The translations under genes and the position numbers were made by a program. A stretch of DNA of 5,297 bases from the NCBI GenBank assembly GCA_902803275.1, contig CADCPE010000271.1, positions 1-5,297 of the forward strand, in the 5' to 3' direction. This DNA is from an uncultured Erysipelotrichaceae bacterium. Its GTDB lineage: Bacteria > Bacillota_I > Bacilli_A > Erysipelotrichales > Erysipelotrichaceae. A model generated the notes under the pieces. The model did no database searches. It saw nothing but the letters and a program-made list of their open reading frames with translations, and had not been told where the DNA came from. This document shows, one piece after another, positions 1-4,617 of this stretch (position 1 is the stretch's first letter; every line of letters begins with the position of its first letter).

Positions 1-5
1 CTCCT
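1..5 (-). promoter_or_regulatory. Ribosome binding site of a further downstream gene
   Basis: Read on the minus strand, the last bases of the window are AGGAG, and its first two bases (AG) are the end of the oxidoreductase TAG stop codon. A strong Shine-Dalgarno core placed on a stop codon is the usual sign of a tightly packed next gene, whose start should lie about 5-10 bases beyond the left edge. The start codon itself is not visible, so this is an inference from position and motif. Confidence 0.5.
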
Positions 6-993
6 ATAGATTTGAATCATCCGGGAACACCAGATCTATATCTTTTCTGGCTTTACTGATCACTTTCATGACTTCCTTTGAATGTTCCAGCAGTTCATAG
101 ACAGTCTCGTAGTCATTATTATTGAACATATCGATAAAATCAAGAAATTCATGTTTCATGCGATGCGCATTATTCGTCAGATCATAATGAAGTGGTTCCT
201 GTTTATTGAGCTGATAATAGAAATCAGTAAGTGTAAACAGTGGTGAACTGGTATAGATACAGCCTAGATCGCCTTGGATGCAGTTGGTAAATGGAGCACC
301 GCAGTCTTTCGCCGCTATCGAAACGACTTTGAACTTATCATATTCCATGGTCATGATGCCTGATGTATCGATGCCTTTTTCGATATTGGCGATATAGTGG
401 ACATTTTTAGGTGCATTGAATAACCGCAGAACAAAATGGATATTGTATATATTAAGATCCATCAATGCCCCACCGGATTTATTGACATCAAAAGCCGGCA
501 GGATCACGCCTTCCTTGAATTTGTCATATCTGGAAGAATACTGCGTATAGTTTACCGTTACGATCTTTATATCACCCAAGGTGGGCAAAAGCTCTTTGAT
601 CTTCAGGAAATTGGGATTATGGATCGTAGAAATGGCTTCAAAGATCATCAAATGTCTATCCTTAGCCATTTCAACAAGCATGCATGCCTGATCATAGTTG
701 GACGCAAAAGGCTTTTCCATGATCAGATGCTTATCTGCTTCAAGCACTTTTTTACCAAAAAGATAATGAAGCTGATTGTTTACTCCGAGATAAACAGTAT
801 CAACTTCATCATTTTTCAATAATTCATCAATATCCGTATAGACATACTTAAAACCGTGTTTTGCTTTGAGTTCATTGAGTTTGTCTATTTCTTTCGGTGT
901 AGCACTTATAGCTACCAGCTCAATATCGACTTCATGAATAAACTCAAGTAATGTAGAAACTATTAAACCTGCTCCGACAATACCAAGTTTCAT
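4..993 (-). CDS. Gfo/Idh/MocA-family NAD(P)-dependent oxidoreductase
   Basis: This 329-residue cytoplasmic protein has the usual length and layout of the Gfo/Idh/MocA family, whose members oxidise or reduce sugars, inositols and related polyols with NAD(P). The N-terminal Rossmann fold starts with GIVGAGLI (residues 4-11). YLGVNNQLHY (68-77) and the family signature EKPFAS (93-98, with Lys94) follow. The C-terminal substrate domain holds GGALMDLNIYNIH (174-186), where Asp179 and His186 occupy the usual catalytic or substrate-binding stretch. Asn181 stands where many relatives have Gly. The ATG at 993 is backed by GGAG at 1005-1002, eight bases upstream and inside the end of the YjbQ gene. Only three bases separate the two genes, so they are probably co-transcribed and perhaps translationally coupled. 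The substrate is unknown; being in a PTS/aldolase operon suggests a sugar or sugar phosphate. The family call is firm, the specific reaction is not. Confidence 0.93.
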   Translation of the reverse strand: MKLGIVGAGLIVSTLLEFIHEVDIELVAISATPKEIDKLNELKAKHGFKYVYTDIDELLKNDEVDTVYLGVNNQLHYLFGKKVLEADKHLIMEKPFASNYDQACMLVEMAKDRHLMIFEAISTIHNPNFLKIKELLPTLGDIKIVTVNYTQYSSRYDKFKEGVILPAFDVNKSGGALMDLNIYNIHFVLRLFNAPKNVHYIANIEKGIDTSGIMTMEYDKFKVVSIAAKDCGAPFTNCIQGDLGCIYTSSPLFTLTDFYYQLNKQEPLHYDLTNNAHRMKHEFLDFIDMFNNNDYETVYELLEHSKEVMKVISKARKDIDLVFPDDSNL

Positions 994-996
994 CGA

Positions 997-1521
997 TTAT
1001 TCTCCGATAACGACAACCTTGCATCTTCTAGAACGTGGATGCGTTCTGTCAAAGTCGACAAAATAGACATAGCCGGTCTTTCCGACGCCAAGTTCACCAT
1101 TGTCAACTTCAAATGTTGCGGAATTGCCTAAGATCGTAGCTTTAAGATGAGCATCACAGTTCATCAGTTCTTCTCTTGTGCCGCTAGGCAGATATTTCAG
1201 ATAATCCGGCCATGTTTCAACATCTTCAAAATGTTTTACGCCCGGATAGAAATACTGTCCCCAGGCAGTCTGATCAGGAATGATCTTAGCCAGGACATTG
1301 TCAAGATCCTGCTGGATGAATTCTTTGCCATCAGGCATAGTATCGTGAACATATTCCTCAAAGAAAACTGAACAGGTCGTATGTGGCGAGATGACATGAA
1401 CAACACCATCCTTTATGCCGCTTCTTTTGATGATCTCTCTTACTTCACTTGTGATGTTGATGTAAGTAGGGCTTCCGCCTTTAGATTTGATATCATTGAT
1501 CGTTTCCTTATAAACAGCCAT
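997..1521 (-). CDS. yjbQ: YjbQ/UPF0047 family protein, long form
   Basis: This 174-residue soluble protein belongs to the YjbQ (UPF0047, 'secondary thiamine-phosphate synthase') family. Visible family marks are SPHTTCSVFFEE (45-56), with the conserved His-Thr-Thr at 47-49 and an acidic pair at 55-56, and NCDAHLKATILGNSATF (121-137), with the conserved Asp-x-His-Leu-Lys. A strand-rich end (GYVYFVDFD, 150-158) and a basic RSRR stretch (163-166) follow. Typical YjbQ proteins have about 135-140 residues. The excess here is an insertion at roughly 85-118, rich in Tyr, Trp and Pro, between the two conserved blocks. The Trp-Gln usually found in the 'LGTWQG' strand is replaced (LGVGKTG, 144-150). The ATG at 1521 follows an excellent GGGGGAG site with six bases of spacing. 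Weak thiamine-phosphate synthase activity is known for the family, but the sugar operon argues for another, unknown job. Confidence 0.88.
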   Translation of the reverse strand: MAVYKETINDIKSKGGSPTYINITSEVREIIKRSGIKDGVVHVISPHTTCSVFFEEYVHDTMPDGKEFIQQDLDNVLAKIIPDQTAWGQYFYPGVKHFEDVETWPDYLKYLPSGTREELMNCDAHLKATILGNSATFEVDNGELGVGKTGYVYFVDFDRTHPRSRRCKVVVIGE

Positions 1522-1544
1522 TTTTATCTCCCCCTAATATTTGT

Positions 1545-2069
1545 TTATATTTGCTTTTTCTGTTTTTTTTTTTTTTTCTGTTCTTTTTGTTGAGGTGTGA
1601 ACTGGTTCGATCTGTGGGCATAGGCTTTGATCGTATCCGGATGTATCTCATCTTCCTTCTTAATGAAATACATGAACAGTTCATCTGAATCGTTGAAGTA
1701 ATAACAGTCTATCCAGTATCGGCCTTTAAACAAGGAAAAATCATCTTTATTGATACGCAGATAGATCTTCTTGGATGTCGCCATTTCCTTAACACGGAAA
1801 TCCTTGATATCAGTGAAGTAATACTTATGCTCCTTGCCAAAACCTTTGAAGGCGATATATTTATCATCGATATCTACTTCCTGCGGATTAGCCAGAGATA
1901 CAAAAGTATTTATAAACTGATAAACGCAAACGATGGCAACAACGCTCCATAAGTAATTGCCTGTCGTAAACATGGCATACATGGCCAAAATAAAAATAAA
2001 TACTACGAAGTATCCGGTATATACGACTCTGACGTTATAGAATTTTTTCTTATATATGTATTGCTTCAT
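1545..2069 (-). CDS. Small membrane protein with cytosolic domain and poly-lysine tail, function unknown
   Basis: I do not recognise this 174-residue protein. After a basic N-terminus (Lys2, Lys7-9, Arg14) come two closely spaced hydrophobic segments at about 17-34 and 39-60, which would form a membrane hairpin. A soluble domain of alternating strands follows (about 61-150), including EVDIDDKYIAFKGFG and KIYLRI, rich in Tyr and Phe. This pattern, two helices and then a beta-rich domain, is reminiscent of bacterial PH-like (YdbS/bPH) or YcxB-like membrane proteins, but that is only a resemblance. The C-terminus is strikingly basic: after PQQKEQ come five lysines, then QKKQI. The lysines are encoded by a run of 15 A. 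The ATG at 2069 has a GGGG site only four bases upstream. The gene starts directly behind the terminator that follows EIIC, and it ends 23 bases before YjbQ. No promoter of its own was seen. Confidence 0.8.
   Translation of the reverse strand: MKQYIYKKKFYNVRVVYTGYFVVFIFILAMYAMFTTGNYLWSVVAIVCVYQFINTFVSLANPQEVDIDDKYIAFKGFGKEHKYYFTDIKDFRVKEMATSKKIYLRINKDDFSLFKGRYWIDCYYFNDSDELFMYFIKKEDEIHPDTIKAYAHRSNQFTPQQKEQKKKKKQKKQI
1563..1577. repeat. 15-base T/A homopolymer inside a coding region
   Basis: A run of 15 T on the plus strand reads as 15 A in the message and encodes five consecutive AAA lysine codons near the end of the membrane protein. Runs of this length are prone to replication and transcription slippage. 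Losing one A would replace the normal end with a tail of similar size that runs over the start of YjbQ. Gaining one A would end at a TAG just before the YjbQ ribosome binding site. Neither change fuses the two proteins. The run could also be a sequencing or assembly error site. Confidence 0.9.
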
Positions 2070-2080
2070 ATTACCCCAAT

Positions 2081-2110
2081 AAAAAGAAGGGGCTATAAAG
2101 CCCCTACTTT
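2081..2110 (-). terminator. Intrinsic terminator after the EIIC gene
   Basis: Starting eight bases after the EIIC stop codon, the minus strand reads AAAG-T-AGGGGC, loop TTTATA, GCCCCT-T-CTTT. This is a six-pair G/C-rich stem extended by four A/U-type pairs past one mismatch, running directly into a U tract (CTTTTT, 2086-2081). That is a classic Rho-independent terminator. The plus strand also has a T run behind the hairpin (2112-2116), so it could act in both directions. It lies only 11 bases before the ATG of the next gene, so that gene and those after it must be fed by readthrough or by a promoter inside the EIIC gene that I did not find. Confidence 0.85.
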
Positions 2111-2118
2111 ATTTTTGA

Positions 2119-3459
2119 TTAAGCTTTGTTTTCTTTTCTGATTCTCATGCCATTGTATACTGCGAAGCCGACAGCTATTACAGCAAACGCGATATAAGCA
2201 ACAGCCTGTGGTAAAGTACCTAACTTGAAGAGGATCCAAGTTAATGGGTTAGCACCATCACAGATTGATGACAGAGAAGGAATGTCAGTATACTGTCCGA
2301 TAGAGTGGCATACCTGAGTGGTAGGGCCAGCCAATGATGTAGCAATGTACAGACCTAATGTGATACAGATCAAGCCAGTGATCAAGCTTCTGAAACCGTT
2401 ACCCTTGCAGATAGGCAGAATCAAAACGAACATGAATGGGAATACTGAAAGGTCAACTGCTGGTAATACTGTGTTACCTGGAAGGATAACAGCAAGTAAT
2501 ACTGAAATTGGAACAAGGATCAGACCTAAAGTGATTGTCATTGGGTGACCAACACCGACAGCTGAATCCAGACCGATGTACATCTTTCCTTTGCCTTTGA
2601 AGTGCTTGTCAATGAATTCACTAGCAGCATCAGAAATAGGAATTAAGCCTTCCATCAGTAAAGCAGCCATCTTAGGAATGATAACCATTGCAGCAGCAAG
2701 ATAAATAGCTGTTGACATGAAGCCTACGAAATCCTGACCAGCGAGTAAGCCGATAACCAGACCAAGAATGAAGCCGACGATGACAGGTTCACCAAAGATA
2801 CCGATCTTTTCCTGTAAACCTTCAAGAGTGAAGTCAACATCCTTTAATCCAGGAATCTTTTCAATTACCCAGTTACATACCAGCGCGATTGGGGCAAAGG
2901 CAGCTGTGAAACCGTGAGGAAGAGATACACCAGGCATACCTAATGTAGTTTCCAGAGCTGGAGCAGTAATATCACCTAATACGAGAACGATTACTTCATT
3001 AGCTACAGCAGCAACAAGACCTAATGGCAAGCTACCAGTAATAGCAGTTACCAGAGAACCAGTAAATGCAAAGTGCCAGTAGTTCCAAACGTCGATATCG
3101 ACTGTCTGAGTTGTAGAAGTTACGATCATGATGATGTTAACTAACAGGCAGAGTGGAATAATGAATGAACCAACCTGAGTTGCGAATGCAGCAGCTGCAG
3201 CAGCTGGCCAACCGATATCAACTGTGCTCAGTGTCAAACCGAAACGAGCAGACATCTGTCCAACAGCAGTAGCCAGGTAGCCCATTAATCCAGTAGCGAG
3301 GTTAAGACCAATCAGACCTACACCAACAGTTAAACCACCACGAAGTGATTTGCCGAATCCTGCACCCATTACTAGACCGATCAGAGTGATGATGATAGGC
3401 ATCATTACAACTGAACCTGCACTATTAATGAATCCAAAGAAATCAAGAATAAATTGCAT
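2119..3459 (-). CDS. gatC: PTS galactitol-family transporter, membrane component EIIC
   Basis: This 446-residue polytopic membrane protein forms the transport channel of a galactitol-type phosphotransferase system; E. coli GatC has about 451 residues. Family stretches are visible in order: FGKSLRGGLTVGVGLIGLN (35-53), VDIGWP (80-85), DIDVWNYWHFAFTG (121-134), LPHG (180-183), IEKIPG (199-204), FGEPVIVGF (222-230), EGLIPIS (270-276), GLDSAVGVGHP (296-306) and PGNTVLP (327-333). About nine or ten hydrophobic segments span the protein, which ends with a basic cytoplasmic tail. A run of six alanines (86-91) follows VDIGWP. The ATG at 3459 is preceded by AAGGGAGG (3477-3470) with ten bases of spacing. 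EIIB lies upstream across a 99-bp gap packed with hairpins, and a terminator follows. Phosphate reaches the substrate through EIIB; no EIIA is in the window. The substrate may be galactitol or another polyol or sugar (family label only). Confidence 0.95.
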   Translation of the reverse strand: MQFILDFFGFINSAGSVVMMPIIITLIGLVMGAGFGKSLRGGLTVGVGLIGLNLATGLMGYLATAVGQMSARFGLTLSTVDIGWPAAAAAAFATQVGSFIIPLCLLVNIIMIVTSTTQTVDIDVWNYWHFAFTGSLVTAITGSLPLGLVAAVANEVIVLVLGDITAPALETTLGMPGVSLPHGFTAAFAPIALVCNWVIEKIPGLKDVDFTLEGLQEKIGIFGEPVIVGFILGLVIGLLAGQDFVGFMSTAIYLAAAMVIIPKMAALLMEGLIPISDAASEFIDKHFKGKGKMYIGLDSAVGVGHPMTITLGLILVPISVLLAVILPGNTVLPAVDLSVFPFMFVLILPICKGNGFRSLITGLICITLGLYIATSLAGPTTQVCHSIGQYTDIPSLSSICDGANPLTWILFKLGTLPQAVAYIAFAVIAVGFAVYNGMRIRKENKA

Positions 3460-3461
3460 TA

Positions 3462-3490
3462 ATCAAATTCCTCCCTTAAAATAATTTGAT
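3462..3490 (-). promoter_or_regulatory. Inverted repeat enclosing the EIIC ribosome binding site
   Basis: On the minus strand ATCAAATT (3490-3483) and AATTTGAT (3469-3462) are perfectly complementary over eight bases. They enclose a 13-base loop that contains the whole AAGGGAGG Shine-Dalgarno sequence of the EIIC gene. Folded, the stem would end two bases before the ATG and present the site in a loop. The stem is A/U-rich and weak, so it could tune EIIC translation or respond to temperature or a protein. The repeat is seen directly; its function is inferred. Confidence 0.5.
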
Positions 3491-3495
3491 CTTTT

Positions 3496-3523
3496 CATAG
3501 ATAAAAGCCCCATTTTATCTATG
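3496..3523 (-). repeat. Perfect 11-bp inverted repeat (hairpin) between EIIB and EIIC
   Basis: CATAGATAAAA (minus strand, 3523-3513) and TTTTATCTATG (3506-3496) pair perfectly over 11 bases, with a six-base loop TGGGGC. On the message strand it is followed by AAAAG rather than a U tract, so it does not look like a terminator. Likely roles are protection of an mRNA end, a processing site separating EIIB from EIIC expression, or a protein-binding operator. It is one base away from the neighbouring hairpin at 3525-3552. Confidence 0.75.
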
Positions 3524-3524
3524 T

Positions 3525-3552
3525 ATTTTAAACTGGAAAATCCAGTTAAAAT
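3525..3552 (-). repeat. Second inverted repeat (hairpin) just after the EIIB gene
   Basis: On the minus strand ATTTTA-ACTGGA (3552-3541) can pair with TCCAGT (3537-3532) and then TAAAAT (3530-3525), with a three-base loop and one unpaired base. That makes about 12 pairs beginning six bases after the EIIB stop codon. No U tract follows; the next hairpin begins one base later. Its position just after the stop suggests 3' end stabilisation or pausing rather than full termination. Confidence 0.7.
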
Positions 3553-3558
3553 ATGATT

Positions 3559-3846
3559 TTATTCGCTCCAAAGAGCCTTTTCTATATTGTTATAGATCTC
3601 TTCAGTACCTCTGTTTATGATGATACCCGTAGCTACAACAATCGGGCAGTCACATTTGAATGATAGAGGAACAGTAGTTACACAGAGATCAAAATTTGGC
3701 GATTTAGAAGGAACTTCTGCAGCCTTGCACTGAGAAATTGTAAAATCACCCGCATGACCTCTCTTTTTGAGTTCTTCTTCAACCTTTTTGTTTACAACTG
3801 TTGAAGTTGCAACACCGGTTCCACAACATAAGAGTATTCTTTTCAT
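3559..3846 (-). CDS. gatB: PTS galactitol-family phosphocarrier EIIB
   Basis: This 95-residue cytoplasmic protein matches the length of galactitol EIIB (E. coli GatB has 94). It accepts phosphate from EIIA on a cysteine and passes it to the substrate carried by EIIC. The active-site loop is at the very N-terminus: MKRILLCCGTGVATST, where Cys8 (of CGTGVATST) is the expected phosphorylated residue; Cys7 just before it is an extra. The later CVTTVPL stretch matches the central strand of the family. The start is ATG 3846, backed by AAAGGAG with seven bases of spacing. The same frame is open to an upstream ATG near 3915, but that would add 23 unrelated residues encoded by the promoter and leader, so I reject it. 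A sigma-A promoter lies directly upstream, and EIIC follows after a hairpin-rich gap. Confidence 0.94.
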   Translation of the reverse strand: MKRILLCCGTGVATSTVVNKKVEEELKKRGHAGDFTISQCKAAEVPSKSPNFDLCVTTVPLSFKCDCPIVVATGIIINRGTEEIYNNIEKALWSE

Positions 3847-3853
3847 TAAAAAT

Positions 3854-3859
3854 CTCCTT
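3854..3859 (-). promoter_or_regulatory. Ribosome binding site that fixes the EIIB start
   Basis: AAGGAG on the minus strand (3859-3854) stands seven bases before ATG 3846. It is a near-ideal Shine-Dalgarno site and decides the start in favour of the 95-residue EIIB, which begins with its phosphocysteine loop, over the in-frame upstream ATG. Confidence 0.85.
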
Positions 3860-3861
3860 TC

Positions 3862-3879
3862 GGTAAATAAATATATACC
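3862..3879 (-). promoter_or_regulatory. Imperfect palindrome at the predicted transcription start
   Basis: The minus strand reads GGTA-T-ATA-TT-TAT-T-TACC, an 18-base near-palindrome with one central mismatch pair. It begins eight bases past the -10 box, at about the expected start point, and ends two bases before the ribosome binding site. It could be an operator for a repressor or a small leader hairpin. A/T-rich DNA produces such symmetry easily, so this is tentative. Confidence 0.3.
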
Positions 3880-3886
3880 ATTAAAT

Positions 3887-3915
3887 ATTATAGAACGATA
3901 TGTAAGCCTTTTCAA
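3887..3915 (-). promoter_or_regulatory. Sigma-A promoter for the EIIB-EIIC genes
   Basis: TTGAAA (3915-3910), a spacer of exactly 17 bases and TATAAT (3892-3887) give five of six matches in the -35 box and a perfect -10 box at ideal spacing. The -35 box begins at the first base after the isomerase TAA. Transcription should start near 3880, giving a leader of about 35 bases before the EIIB ATG. EIIB and EIIC can therefore be expressed apart from the aldolase and isomerase. No convincing catabolite-repression (cre) box was found here. Confidence 0.8.
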
Positions 3916-4617
3916 TTATTGACAGAAATCTTTTCTGGCTCTGTCAAGTGCTTCAAACATCTCCTCTAGTTTTGCGATAGGATCAGCTGCAGCAACGATT
4001 CCGCTTGTTCCGCCTGTCGCATCAGCACCTGACTTGATAGCCTTGTAGACATCATCACCGGTTGATATTCCGGCGGCCTGTAAAGTCTTGGTTTCAGGGG
4101 AAACAGACTTAACGATGTCATTTGTAGCTTTCATATATGATTCATCAGCTGTAGTTCCGGTGCCGATAAGACTTGTAAGTTCACAGACCATGCAGTCAGG
4201 ATGAAGCTCGGCGATCGCCCTTGTATCTGCTTCTTCATTTGAACAGACGACCGTGAGGATTCCTAATTCATTGGCTCTTTCTATAGTTTTGGCCAGTTCA
4301 TTGATCGTCATCGGGTTTTCTGCATGATTTAGGAAAGTAGCCTTAACTCCTGCAGCTTTTAATGCTTCAGGAAGGATATGCCCCATCCCTCTACCAGGTT
4401 TTAATGATTCCATGGACTGAGCAGTTACGATCAGATGCGGGCATTCTTTTGCGATCATGGACAGATCGACATGCTGAGCTGTAAACATGACATCGAAATC
4501 GTATTTCACAGCCAGTTCTTCACATTTTTTAGCCAGTTTAAGAGATTCTTCGCCATAGAGGTATGCTTTTGGATTGCAGACAAAGAATGGTCTTCTCAAT
4601 TTTGCTTTTTCCATCAT
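3916..4617 (-). CDS. Triosephosphate isomerase homologue, short archaeal-like type
   Basis: This 233-residue protein is a TIM-barrel sugar-phosphate isomerase. Expected catalytic residues are in place: Asn15 and Lys17 in NPKAY, His98 in LNHAE and Glu146 in CELTSLIGTG. The phosphate-binding parts are IGTG (151-154), GISTGDDV (183-190) and GGTSG (202-206). It is shorter than the usual bacterial enzyme (about 250), and GHILPEALKAAG, LNHAE and the AGIS motif resemble archaeal TIMs. Some normally fixed residues differ: LNHSERR-like is LNHAENP here, and the Pro after catalytic Glu is Leu147. It may therefore act on a triose phosphate from the adjacent aldolase, or on a related substrate such as a tetrulose phosphate, as known for TIM paralogues in erythritol operons. 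ATG 4617 shares one base with the aldolase TAA (TAATG), implying coupled translation; Met2 (4614) is an alternative start. A promoter for EIIB begins right after its stop. Confidence 0.88.
   Translation of the reverse strand: MMEKAKLRRPFFVCNPKAYLYGEESLKLAKKCEELAVKYDFDVMFTAQHVDLSMIAKECPHLIVTAQSMESLKPGRGMGHILPEALKAAGVKATFLNHAENPMTINELAKTIERANELGILTVVCSNEEADTRAIAELHPDCMVCELTSLIGTGTTADESYMKATNDIVKSVSPETKTLQAAGISTGDDVYKAIKSGADATGGTSGIVAAADPIAKLEEMFEALDRARKDFCQ

Noticed and set aside
436..822. 128-residue open frame on the plus strand inside the oxidoreductase gene
   Set aside because: It lies wholly antisense to a clear Gfo/Idh/MocA gene and its translation shows no family motif. It is a shadow frame, like the other plus-strand frames here.
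1072..1098. Walker A-like match GELGVGKT (residues 142-149) in the YjbQ protein
   Set aside because: It fits the GxxxxGK[TS] pattern, but it falls in the family's C-terminal strand region (usually 'G.l.lGTWQG'), with no Rossmann-type P-loop fold or Walker B around it. Chance match.
2119..2200. Promoter for the membrane-protein gene within the 3' end of the EIIC gene
   Set aside because: A TATACAAT-like -10 exists near 2150-2158, but the only TTGCTG-like -35 is about 21 bases away, and the terminator lies between it and the gene.
3496..3552. Tandem terminators between EIIB and EIIC
   Set aside because: The stems are good, but the message strand continues with the next hairpin or with AAAAG, not a U tract, and the EIIC gene follows with its own strong ribosome site.
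3889..3902. Possible catabolite-repression (cre) box in the EIIB promoter spacer
   Set aside because: Only the central A-n-CG-n-T core matches; the flanking TG and CA of the consensus are absent.
3847..3915. N-terminal extension of EIIB by 23 residues from an upstream in-frame ATG
   Set aside because: It would start at the -35 box of the promoter and run through the leader. The residues do not fit the family, and a perfect AAGGAG sits seven bases before the ATG at 3846, where EIIB proteins normally begin.
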